28,789 bases of DNA, taken from JBGSON01 sp041739085 (lineage in GTDB: Bacteria; Patescibacteriota; Gracilibacteria; CAIRYL01). The stretch spans positions 1 to 28,789 of the forward strand of contig JBGSON010000015.1 of the NCBI GenBank assembly GCA_041739085.1, read 5' to 3'. Below the pieces are notes generated by a model. That model ran no database searches. It was not told where the DNA came from and was given only the letters and a program-made list of their open reading frames with translations. Below are positions 21,741-28,789 of the stretch, in pieces. How positions within the stretch are numbered: the first letter of the stretch is position 1; every line of letters begins with the position of its first letter. A program made the position numbers and the translations under genes.

Positions 21741-23447
21741 CTACGATCCGTAGACGATTTTTGAGAAGCACGGTTCGCAGAAGATTTGTTCCGGACGGTC
21801 CGGAGCATAGACGGAGTCCACTTCTGCAGAGCAGGATGAGCATCGTCTCGGCCAGAGCTGAGGAGCATGCTGAAGCTGAAGCCTTGCGTGATACCTCACT
21901 TCCGGATGTTCTCTTGGAACGGGAAGCCCCATCTTCCGGTAAAAATCGAGTTCCGTTTTCTGGAGCTTGAAAAGTTTTCCGGATGCCGGGCACTGGATCG
22001 CCCAATTCAGGATGTCATCAGGGATATCATGGACCGAATCCGGGAGTTCGGAAGAGGGGATCGTTTTCGTGATGCCGGAGAAATCGGGGAGTTCTTCTTC
22101 CCTGTATTTCCATCCTCTCGAGAGAATCTCCTCGCGGCGCATGGGGAAATATTGCTGAGCCATCGTCTCATTATAGGCGAACGGGGAAGACTCTATCGGA
22201 AAGAACTGCCCCCATTCTCCCGTCGATTTCATGTGCGCGATGATCCTCGGGAGGAGTTCTTCGTATTCTCTCTCCGAGAATTCTTTGTTCAGGATGCAAT
22301 GATTCTTCCGCTTGAGTCCCACGCAGCCGAAGAGATACTGGGAATGGAAACAGGAATCGAGGTAGTATGAGAATTTACAGCCCCAGGATGTCGAAAGAAA
22401 GGCGCTCCGGTAGCACTCATCGGGATTGATCGAATCGTAAACAAGCTCTGTGTCTCCGGTGCAGTCGATGTCCATGCAGTCTTTTGACTTCCTTCCGAGG
22501 AGAACATGAGAACAATCAACGGAGTCATAGTAGTTATAGCTGTCTCTCACATTTTTGCAGTTCTTCAGGTTGTTCCCGACTGAGTTTTCACAGCCGATCA
22601 TCGTTGCGGCTCTCCTGGGAATTCCGCTGAGGAGATCGAGGAAATAATTTTTTGCCCAGGAAAAAACGGTATAACTCCCGGATTGGTACTGAGCGACATA
22701 CTGGAGATATTCCTCTTTCGAATACTCCTTGTTGAGAATGCAGTACTGTTTCCCGACGAGATTGGATGAGAAGATGCAGTTCTGGCAGTTTGCGCAATGG
22801 TACGAAAAGTACACATCGGAACAGTTCTGACATTCGATGGAAGAAACGCACTGGTAGCAGTTTTTGCAGTCGATCGTATCGTAGGAAAACTGATTATCTT
22901 CTCCGCCGTCGGAATCCACCACATTCTTATGGGTTCCGCTGTTGATGTTGCTCGTATAGAGGCAATCCTCCGCGTACCATCCGGAGAAACAGAGGTAGCA
23001 GTTCCTGCTGTTCGAAAAATCATTCGTATACTGGCAGTTGTCGCTCTTCACTTCGTTATCGTTCATGACGGCGATCCGCGGTACCCTCATCAGGAGTTCC
23101 TGGAACTGGATAAAGAACGGCCGGCTGAAATCATAGTATTGCCCGTACTGGAGTCCGTCCCAGGAGTCCCCCCACCAGTACCGGTTGTCGTACACCGGCG
23201 CCGGGAATGCCCATTCTCCGCCGGGAACCGTGAATGGTTTTTCCGAATAAATGGAGATGAGGCGCTTCCCCGTTGCACTGCACTTCCGGTTGTAGAGAGA
23301 CCGGAGGTTATAGTACGTGAGCCGGCGCATTCTCCGGCAGGCTGGACACCAGGTCGGTTCCGGGACTTCCAGTTTCGCAAGGAGCGCACGGTCGGAGTCC
23401 GTAATTTCAAATGAAGCCGAACAAAAGGCGCATGTGGTCGCATTCAC
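21741..23447 (-). CDS. Cysteine-rich tandem paralog, copy 1
   Basis: The 568-residue product (GTG 23447; ATG 23489 would overlap the previous gene) is the last gene of the array. Its N terminus keeps two CxxC knuckles, CAFC and WCPAC, then RKCSAT. Residues about 80-115 hold a WWGDSWDGLQYGQYYDFSRPFF block. The core (about 125-400) is dense in short Cys repeats such as NCYQCVSSIECQNC and CANCQNCIFSSNL, interrupted by two copies of a YCILNKEYSKEEY motif. A conserved GEWGQFFPIESSPFAYNE block, a DIPDDILNWAI block and a CSSC...CEPC ribbon complete it. It has no signal peptide or membrane helix. Public annotations sometimes call such proteins CaiB/BaiF-like, which the sequence does not support. The function is unknown; metal or nucleic acid binding is plausible. 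Confidence 0.85.
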   Translation of the reverse strand: MNATTCAFCSASFEITDSDRALLAKLEVPEPTWCPACRRMRRLTYYNLRSLYNRKCSATGKRLISIYSEKPFTVPGGEWAFPAPVYDNRYWWGDSWDGLQYGQYYDFSRPFFIQFQELLMRVPRIAVMNDNEVKSDNCQYTNDFSNSRNCYLCFSGWYAEDCLYTSNINSGTHKNVVDSDGGEDNQFSYDTIDCKNCYQCVSSIECQNCSDVYFSYHCANCQNCIFSSNLVGKQYCILNKEYSKEEYLQYVAQYQSGSYTVFSWAKNYFLDLLSGIPRRAATMIGCENSVGNNLKNCKNVRDSYNYYDSVDCSHVLLGRKSKDCMDIDCTGDTELVYDSINPDECYRSAFLSTSWGCKFSYYLDSCFHSQYLFGCVGLKRKNHCILNKEFSEREYEELLPRIIAHMKSTGEWGQFFPIESSPFAYNETMAQQYFPMRREEILSRGWKYREEELPDFSGITKTIPSSELPDSVHDIPDDILNWAIQCPASGKLFKLQKTELDFYRKMGLPVPREHPEVRYHARLQLQHAPQLWPRRCSSCSAEVDSVYAPDRPEQIFCEPCFSKIVYGS

Positions 23448-23464
23448 GCACGCATTGTACGCAC

Positions 23465-25162
23465 TTAGTACACCGTTGACAAATAGCACTTCTCACAATA
23501 AATCTTCTCCGGCATTTCTGCGGCATATGTTGTGTTTATCAATCTCCCGCAGCGGTCGCACACTCTTTCCTCTAGTTTTCTTGGATTCCTCATTTTCATT
23601 CTCCGTTCATGACGAATGTCAGGATGAAGCCGGGGAATGGGGAGATCCATTTTTCGGTAAAACTCCAGTTCCGGTTTCTGGATTTTATAGAGTTTCCCGC
23701 TTTCTCTGCAGACAATTGCCCAGTTCAGAATATCGTCCGGGATCCCGCTGATTTTTTCCGGAATTTTGTCTGAGGGGATCTGCTTCGTCGTTTCGGGGAC
23801 TTCCTCCTCCCGTCTTTTCCTCCACCGATAGCCCATGTTTTGGGCCGCTGGTTCCGTGAGGGGAAAATGTTCCTCAGCAACGCTCTCGTTGTACGAAAAC
23901 GATGAGAGTGACGGGGGGAAATACTGGCCGAATTCTCCGGTCTTCATCATAAGCTCAATAATGCGCGCTTTCAGACGGTGATAGTCTTCTTTTGAATACT
24001 GTTGGTTGAAAATGCAATACTCATATCTCCTGAGGCCATGGCAGGCGAAACAGTGATTTGTCTGACGGCACTCCTCGCAATACATGAGGTCGCTGGACTG
24101 GTCGACGCAGGCGAAGGAAAAGGAAATCCCGTAGCAATTGATCCCAACGGTTCCCGATTCAAAAATCTCCTCTGCATGTTCGCCGAAGGAAGAGGTATCC
24201 ATACAGGTTTTTGCTCCGAAAAGGGAATCACAGTATTTCAGGTCTTCCGCGTGGGAACAGTTAAACGAAGAGTCGCAGTTTTTTGTATTGAAGAGATAAT
24301 CCCCGCTGCAATTTTCCGCTTTCAGAAGATGGGCGAATTTCCTCGGATATTTCAGGGAGAATTTGAGAAACTTTTGCTTCCATTTCTCCAGTGATGAAGG
24401 AGATGAGAGATCCATTTCACTGAGTTTCCGAAAGTATTCTTCTTTCGAATACTGCTCGTTCCAAATACAGTATTTCTTTTCCACGAGATTTACGGAAAAC
24501 GCGCAGTGCATGCAGCCGACACAACTCAGAAGGAACGCGCTTTCACTGCAGCTAGCGGAATCGCGGCTGAAGAGAAGACGGTATGAGTTCGTGCAGTCCA
24601 CGCATTCGTAGCAGAGCTCAGACGAATGGACGTATGAGCAGTCCATACAACATTTTGAATGCTTCAGGACATTCGTATAGAGAGAATCCTCGTTGAAATC
24701 CGAATCAAAAGTCATGTAACAATTCTTGCTGTTTCCGGCAAAATTGATGTAATGGCAGTTGTTTTCCTCCGCATCGGGAGAAGTGATGAGGGCGATGTGA
24801 GGGACCTTACTCTTGAGTTCAAGAAACTGTTCAAAGAACGGACGGGAGAAATTAAAATCCATTCCGTAAGAGAGGGGATCCCATGAATCGGACCACCAGA
24901 CATCCTTCGCATACACGGGATATGTGGAATCAAGTGCATGGATAGAGATGATGCTTTTCCCGGAGAGGTCGCATTTTCTCTTGTAGAGGACTCGCTCGTT
25001 CCGGAAGCTCAGTCTTCTTCTCATCCGTTCTTCTGGAGAGAGAGTCGGAGGAGGCACAGGATATTTTTTCCCGTTAATTACCGGAGAAATGCGATCGTAG
25101 AACCGGAGGTCATCATCGGTGATCTCAAATGATTTGCCGGAATTAGCGCATATCTTCTGCAC
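23465..25162 (-). CDS. Cysteine-rich tandem paralog, copy 2
   Basis: The GTG at 25162 lies five nt after the stop of copy 3 and aligns with the starts of the other copies; the 565-residue product opens VQKICANSG. The first two N-terminal knuckles have lost cysteines: CANS replaces CxxC and LSPEE replaces the CPxC seen in copies 1 and 4, while KCDLSG remains. The DVWWSDSWD block, the Cys-repeat core (segments CYECVDCTNSY, CVGCMHCAFSVNL and CEECRQTNHCFACHGL), both YCIxNxQYSKEEY motifs, GEFGQYFPPSLSSFSYNE, IPDDILNWAI and the CDRC...CEKC ribbon are kept. It stays the same length as its paralogs without frameshifts, so it is under selection despite the lost ligands. Confidence 0.85.
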   Translation of the reverse strand: MQKICANSGKSFEITDDDLRFYDRISPVINGKKYPVPPPTLSPEERMRRRLSFRNERVLYKRKCDLSGKSIISIHALDSTYPVYAKDVWWSDSWDPLSYGMDFNFSRPFFEQFLELKSKVPHIALITSPDAEENNCHYINFAGNSKNCYMTFDSDFNEDSLYTNVLKHSKCCMDCSYVHSSELCYECVDCTNSYRLLFSRDSASCSESAFLLSCVGCMHCAFSVNLVEKKYCIWNEQYSKEEYFRKLSEMDLSSPSSLEKWKQKFLKFSLKYPRKFAHLLKAENCSGDYLFNTKNCDSSFNCSHAEDLKYCDSLFGAKTCMDTSSFGEHAEEIFESGTVGINCYGISFSFACVDQSSDLMYCEECRQTNHCFACHGLRRYEYCIFNQQYSKEDYHRLKARIIELMMKTGEFGQYFPPSLSSFSYNESVAEEHFPLTEPAAQNMGYRWRKRREEEVPETTKQIPSDKIPEKISGIPDDILNWAIVCRESGKLYKIQKPELEFYRKMDLPIPRLHPDIRHERRMKMRNPRKLEERVCDRCGRLINTTYAAEMPEKIYCEKCYLSTVY

Positions 25163-25167
25163 AGGGC

Positions 25168-26853
25168 TCAGTATACGGTTTCCAGATAACACTTTTCGCA
25201 ATACACAATTTTTGACCTTTCCGGCGCATACGTTGTTTTCATCAATGTTCCGCACTGATCGCAATTTCTGTTCCAGAGTTTCCACGGGTTCTTCCGTTTC
25301 ATTCTCCGTTCATAGCGCATGTCAGGATGAAGGTGGGGAAGAGGGAGACTCATTTTACGGTAGAATTCGAGTTCACTCCTCTGAAGCCGGAAATAGCGCT
25401 TGCTTTCTGAGCATTGGATCGACCAGCTCAGGACATCGTCCGGAACATTTTCGATCGTATCAGGGAGCGTTTCTGCGGGGATCACTTTTGTGATACCGGA
25501 GAAATCAGGATCCTCTTGTTCTTTCCATTTCCATCCGTGTTTCACCACCTCTTCCTTCGTGAGAGGAAAAAACTCCTGAGCGACGCTTTCATTGTACGCG
25601 AAAGGCGAAAGTTCCAGGGGAAAGAACTCCCCCCACTCTCCGGTCTTCATCATGTGTTCGATGATTTTTGGGAGAAGCTTTTCATATTCTTCTTTTGAGT
25701 ATTGTTTGTTCAGGACGCAGTATTTTTTCCGTCTCAGTCCGTCGCATCCGAAACAGTGTTCCGAATTCCGCGTCGCGAAAGAGTAGTGGGTCTCCATATT
25801 GCGGGAAACATAAATCCCGGCGATGCTCCGGTTGCATCCGATAGAACCGATGTGCTCATAGCACTCGACCGCACCGACTCCGATGACATCGGTGTCATAG
25901 AGAGAATGGCTTTTTGATCCGCCGAGAAAGGAATAGGAGCAGTGATCAATGTCGATAAAGTCATAACATTCCGTGCAGTTCCTGCATTCCCGGAGGAGGT
26001 CCCCGGTGCAGTTTTCCGACTGAAAATTCCGGACGCATTTATGCGGCTCTCGGGATGCAAAATCCCTGAACATTTTTTCGAATTTCCGGAGTCCGGTATA
26101 CGATTCCCGGATGCTTTTCACGCGGGATCCATACTCTTCCTCCGAAAGTTGTTCGGTGAGAAAGCAGTGTTTCTTGTGCTGGAGATTGATGCAACCGAAA
26201 CAGTTCTCACAGCCGATGCAATCTTCGAGAAAAAAGGAGTTGCTGCAGCTTTTTGAATGTGATGAGAAGCGGAGTTCGAAAGAATTTTCCGAACAGATCG
26301 TTTCATAGCAGTGCTGGCAGCTGATGTTCGCGTATCCGTCGACATCCTCCCGGCACCATCCCGGAGTCCAGGAATAGAGGCACTGTTCGCTCCCGAACGG
26401 GCAGAAGCAGAGATAGCAGTCCTTCGACGCTCCGCCATAGTTGCAGTAATCGCAGTTCTCCATGTCGTCGGTGATGAAGAGGTTCTGTTTTGGCATGTCG
26501 ACAAGGAGTTCAGAGTACTGTTCAAAAAACGGACGGTTGAAATCAAAAGCGCGGCCATACTCAAACGCGTCCCATTTGTCCGATTCATACTCCTTGTGTT
26601 CATAAACGGTATACGGTTTATCCGGGGAATAAGCGGAAATGATTGATTTTCCGGAAAGATCACACTTTCGCCGGTAAAGACTGCGTTCATTTCTCCATGA
26701 AAGCCTTCTCCGGTGGCGTTCGTCGGGAGAGAGGGACGGAGGCGGGACGAGGAATTTCTTCCCATTGATCACGGGAGAGATACGGTCGTAGAATCGGAGA
26801 TCATCATCGGTGACCTCAAATTTCGTGCCGGAAATAGCGCAGGTTTTTTGCAT
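25168..26853 (-). CDS. Cysteine-rich tandem paralog, copy 3
   Basis: The 561-residue product (ATG 26853) is close in sequence to copy 2 at both ends (QKxCAxSG...DDDLRFYDRISPVINGKK). As in copy 2, the N-terminal knuckles are CAIS and LSPDE. The Trp-rich block is changed to EYESDKWDAFEYGRAFDF. The core keeps Cys repeats such as CSNSFFLEDCIGCENCFGCINL and a terminal CFGCDGLRRKKYCVLNKQYSKEEY, followed by GEWGEFFPLELSPFAYNE, VPDDVLSWSI and CDQC...CEKC. Upstream lies an unusual junction with copy 4, including an orphan C-terminal tail 10 nt before this start. Confidence 0.85.
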   Translation of the reverse strand: MQKTCAISGTKFEVTDDDLRFYDRISPVINGKKFLVPPPSLSPDERHRRRLSWRNERSLYRRKCDLSGKSIISAYSPDKPYTVYEHKEYESDKWDAFEYGRAFDFNRPFFEQYSELLVDMPKQNLFITDDMENCDYCNYGGASKDCYLCFCPFGSEQCLYSWTPGWCREDVDGYANISCQHCYETICSENSFELRFSSHSKSCSNSFFLEDCIGCENCFGCINLQHKKHCFLTEQLSEEEYGSRVKSIRESYTGLRKFEKMFRDFASREPHKCVRNFQSENCTGDLLRECRNCTECYDFIDIDHCSYSFLGGSKSHSLYDTDVIGVGAVECYEHIGSIGCNRSIAGIYVSRNMETHYSFATRNSEHCFGCDGLRRKKYCVLNKQYSKEEYEKLLPKIIEHMMKTGEWGEFFPLELSPFAYNESVAQEFFPLTKEEVVKHGWKWKEQEDPDFSGITKVIPAETLPDTIENVPDDVLSWSIQCSESKRYFRLQRSELEFYRKMSLPLPHLHPDMRYERRMKRKNPWKLWNRNCDQCGTLMKTTYAPERSKIVYCEKCYLETVY

Positions 26854-26863
26854 TACGGATGAA

Positions 26864-26893
26864 TCAATATACCGTTTCGAGGTAGCACTTTTC
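26864..26893 (-). pseudogene. Orphan C-terminal tail of a lost array member
   Basis: Thirty nt on the minus strand encode EKCYLETVY and a TGA stop, the exact ending of copy 3 and close to that of the other copies. It sits after copy 4 is already complete. Upstream the reading frame runs into unrelated sequence with a stop. It appears to be the remnant of a deleted or recombined paralog. Confidence 0.7.
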
Positions 26894-26912
26894 ACCCTTC
26901 GATTACTTCAGG

Positions 26913-26989
26913 GTGGATTCTGTTATCTGAAAAAATTCAAAAGGTAGAGGCATGGTATTAGTAAACACTTTTCAAATAACAGGATTCAC
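26913..26989. repeat. Imperfect 21-bp inverted repeat at the copy 4/copy 3 junction
   Basis: The arm 26913-26933 pairs with 26969-26989 at 18 of 21 positions. The right arm is the coding sequence for the C-terminal ribbon of copy 4 on the minus strand. The left arm therefore is an inverted copy of that coding segment (plus-strand reading GGFCYLKKFKR then stop). A smaller hairpin, CACCCT...AGGGTG (26893-26915), sits just beside it. Confidence 0.7.
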
Positions 26990-28640
26990 AATACACAATC
27001 TCAGGCCTTTCCGGCGAATACGTCGTATCGATTGGATTTCCGCATTTTCCGCAGTTCCGTCCCCAGAGCTTCCGGGGATTCCTGAGCGCCATGCGATCAC
27101 GATGCCGTTGGTCGGGATGGCGTCTCGGTACGGGCAAGTTATGATCCCTGTAAAATCTCAGTTCCGGCTTCACAAGTCGATACGGTCTATTGGAAATTTC
27201 GCATGTTAGAGCCCAGTTGAGTATGTCATCGGGAATGTCTTTGATGGATGTGGATACCATTTTCATTTGTTCTCTGGAAATGATTTTTTCCGCCTTGGGC
27301 GATGGTGATTCATAGTCCGACCACTGAAACCCTTTCATGAGCGCTTCCGTCTGGGACAGGGGATAATATTCATTCGCCAGGCTCTCGTTATAACCAAACG
27401 GGGAGAGGCGAGGATTCAGAAATTCGCCCCACTCCTCGGTGGTTTTCATGTGCTCGATGATTCTCGGGACAAGGATTTCATACTCTTCTTTGGTGTATCT
27501 TTTATTCAAGATGCAGTACTCCTTATGGACAGCACCGACACATCCAAAGAGGTTATTGGAATGGAAACAGATACTGTTGAAATAGATATTGCGATTAAAC
27601 CAGCAAATATCATTGAAGCAGTTCTGATAATTTTCTTCTCCGCCTATGCTCTCATAGTCCAATTCGGAGTGGTCATAGTTGTTAATGTCCATCGCATCTT
27701 TCAGGTACGTCGCATTGCATACATAACGACAATCTTCCAAGTATTTGCCTTCATAGCAATTCAGAGCGTTTTTACTGTTGGCGAGCGCGTCGCCAGTGCA
27801 GTGTTCGGAATGGATTCCATTCAGATCTTTACGTATTGCGGAAGGCAACAAGGCATTGAATTCGGCCCTGGCACCATCCCAGTTCAGTTTTTCCACATAT
27901 TTCTTGTAGGCTTCCAGAGAGACTGGTTTATTGAATAGGCAGTATTGGGTATTCTGCAAATTGGTACAGCCAATACAATCCTTGCAGCCGCTCAGGTTAT
28001 ACCCGAAAAAACAGTCAGTACATCCAGAACTGTTCTGGATCCATTTACAGTTATAACAGGTGTTGGAATCGATGACCTCATAGCATAATTCGCAATTCAG
28101 CAGATTTGATCCATCAAGGCAATTGCGGGATTTCCAGGATCGATTGATATAGAGACAATCCTCGCATTCGGCGCTCGTCATGAGGAGATAGGAGTTTTTG
28201 TTTCTCCAGGAGAAGTTGCAGTATTCCGAATTGATGTGTTCTTTATTGATGAGACAAATGCGGGGCACTCTTTGCATCAGTTCGGCGTATTGTTCCGTAA
28301 ATGTTTTATGGAAATCAAAATCCATGCCGAATGATGTACTATCCCACACGTCGCTCCACCAGCAATCCTGGCAATACACAGGAATGTGTTTGTCTTCCGA
28401 ATACATGGAGATGATCTTTTTATTGCACCGATCACAGGTGTCATTGAACAGGTGTCGTTCATTGCGAAACGAGAGCCTTCTCCGCATGCGGCAGTCCGGA
28501 CATAATGTGGGGGGAGGGATCTGATATTTTTTTCCACCAAAAGTGGGCGAAATTTTATCATAAAACTTCAAATCAGCATCGGTGATCTCAAACGTTGTGC
28601 CGGAAACGGTGCAAATCCGTTGCATGGATGAAAAAGACAT
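26958..28640 (-). CDS. Cysteine-rich tandem paralog, copy 4
   Basis: The 560-residue product starts at ATG 28640, which overlaps the copy 5 stop as TGATG; ATG 28625 is an alternative. It has the fullest set of N-terminal knuckles after the first: CTVSG, then LCPDC, TCDRC and VYCQDCWWSD. The Cys-repeat core includes CYNCKWIQNSSGCTDCFFGYNL and CKDCIGCTNL. Two YCxxNKxxxxEEY-type motifs, EEWGEFLNPRLSPFGYNE, IPDDILNWAL and a CGKC...CESC ribbon follow. By eye its DNA is AT-richer and its codon use differs from copies 1-3, suggesting later arrival or a different history. Confidence 0.85.
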   Translation of the reverse strand: MSFSSMQRICTVSGTTFEITDADLKFYDKISPTFGGKKYQIPPPTLCPDCRMRRRLSFRNERHLFNDTCDRCNKKIISMYSEDKHIPVYCQDCWWSDVWDSTSFGMDFDFHKTFTEQYAELMQRVPRICLINKEHINSEYCNFSWRNKNSYLLMTSAECEDCLYINRSWKSRNCLDGSNLLNCELCYEVIDSNTCYNCKWIQNSSGCTDCFFGYNLSGCKDCIGCTNLQNTQYCLFNKPVSLEAYKKYVEKLNWDGARAEFNALLPSAIRKDLNGIHSEHCTGDALANSKNALNCYEGKYLEDCRYVCNATYLKDAMDINNYDHSELDYESIGGEENYQNCFNDICWFNRNIYFNSICFHSNNLFGCVGAVHKEYCILNKRYTKEEYEILVPRIIEHMKTTEEWGEFLNPRLSPFGYNESLANEYYPLSQTEALMKGFQWSDYESPSPKAEKIISREQMKMVSTSIKDIPDDILNWALTCEISNRPYRLVKPELRFYRDHNLPVPRRHPDQRHRDRMALRNPRKLWGRNCGKCGNPIDTTYSPERPEIVYCESCYLKSVY

Positions 28641-28789
28641 CAGGAAAACATCTTTTGGACATAACATTTTTCGCAGAGAACTTTTTCCGGCCTCTCCGGA
28701 GCATACGTCGATTCCATTCCCATTCCGCATCCGTCGCAATTCCTTTTCCAGAGCTTCCGCGGATTTTTCAGGGAGAGGAGGCGGAGATG
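28640..28789 (-). CDS. Cysteine-rich tandem paralog, copy 5 (C-terminal end only)
   Basis: The minus-strand frame open to the window edge encodes KNPRKLWKRNCDGCGMG, then ESTYAPERPEKVLCEKCYV, and ends in TGA at 28642-28640. This is the C-terminal ribbon of a further array member whose body lies beyond the window. Its stop overlaps the start of copy 4, so the array is one operon that begins outside this window. Confidence 0.85.
   Translation of the reverse strand, partial: HLRLLSLKNPRKLWKRNCDGCGMGMESTYAPERPEKVLCEKCYVQKMFS

Noticed and set aside
26913..26989. Insertion sequence or MITE ends
   Set aside because: One arm of the inverted repeat is the coding sequence of copy 4 itself, no target-site duplication or transposase is seen, and the length is very short.
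21741..28739. CaiB/BaiF CoA-transferase identity for the cysteine-rich proteins
   Set aside because: Such names may be attached to similar proteins, but no CoA-transferase motif or catalytic Asp context is visible; the sequence is a Cys-repeat protein.
1..28789. CRISPR array
   Set aside because: No regularly spaced direct repeats were seen; the only tandem repetition is at gene level in the cysteine-rich array.
1..28789. Alternative genetic code (TGA as glycine)
   Set aside because: TGA terminates several genes at positions consistent with family lengths, and the family-conserved frames contain no internal TGA.

Overview
The window looks like a chromosomal stretch from an uncultivated bacterium with about 50% GC, short intergenic gaps, mixed ATG/GTG/TTG starts and few clear Shine-Dalgarno sites. 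The large cysteine-rich proteins at the right end, the paucity of core-metabolism genes and the many unrecognised proteins suggest Patescibacteria (CPR), perhaps a Peribacteria/Peregrinibacteria-like lineage. That placement is inference from gene character; no marker gene fixes it. TGA is a normal stop (for example at 13638-13640 inside an ATGA overlap), which argues against the recoded Gracilibacteria/Absconditabacteria.

Layout. 1-5700, mostly plus strand: the tail of a cupin protein; a lipoprotein with four Tudor-like SH3 barrels and a strong terminator; a MraY/WecA-like phosphoglycosyl transferase; an unknown minus-strand gene divergent from a C39-like cysteine-peptidase lipoprotein; a membrane-anchored HEPN-like protein; and two integral membrane proteins (DUF817-like and DUF1761-like). 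5677-9640: an unknown minus-strand gene, an AT-richer spacer with a possible decayed gene, then L-asparaginase, an HD-domain hydrolase and a PRMT-like methyltransferase as a compact run, and a small minus-strand hypothetical gene. 9861-9937: an elongator-type tRNA with anticodon CAT. 10138-11991: a 617-residue helical-repeat protein ending in a RAP/DUF559-like PD-(D/E)XK domain.

12066-16208 is a cell-surface glycopolymer cassette: an LCP ligase, a YggT protein, a membrane phosphoglycosyl transferase with an altered catalytic dyad, and a sugar-nucleotidyltransferase. 16234-19538 on the minus strand holds two tandem STAS proteins behind two candidate promoters, then ftsH and a lone acetolactate synthase small subunit. 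19624-20933 is a two-gene minus operon for a secreted zinc metallopeptidase and an unknown protein, with a near-consensus promoter containing a palindrome. A plus-strand nitroreductase follows.

21741 to the window end is the most striking region. It holds four complete genes and a fifth truncated gene for paralogous ~560-residue cysteine-rich proteins, all on the minus strand and nearly gap-free. They share N-terminal zinc-ribbon-like knuckles (eroded to different degrees), a long Cys-patterned repeat core that may be a beta-solenoid, and a C-terminal CxxC...CxxC ribbon. One junction keeps a scar: an orphan C-terminal tail plus a 21-bp inverted repeat. The array and the helical-repeat/RAP-like protein are the best candidates for undescribed biology here.
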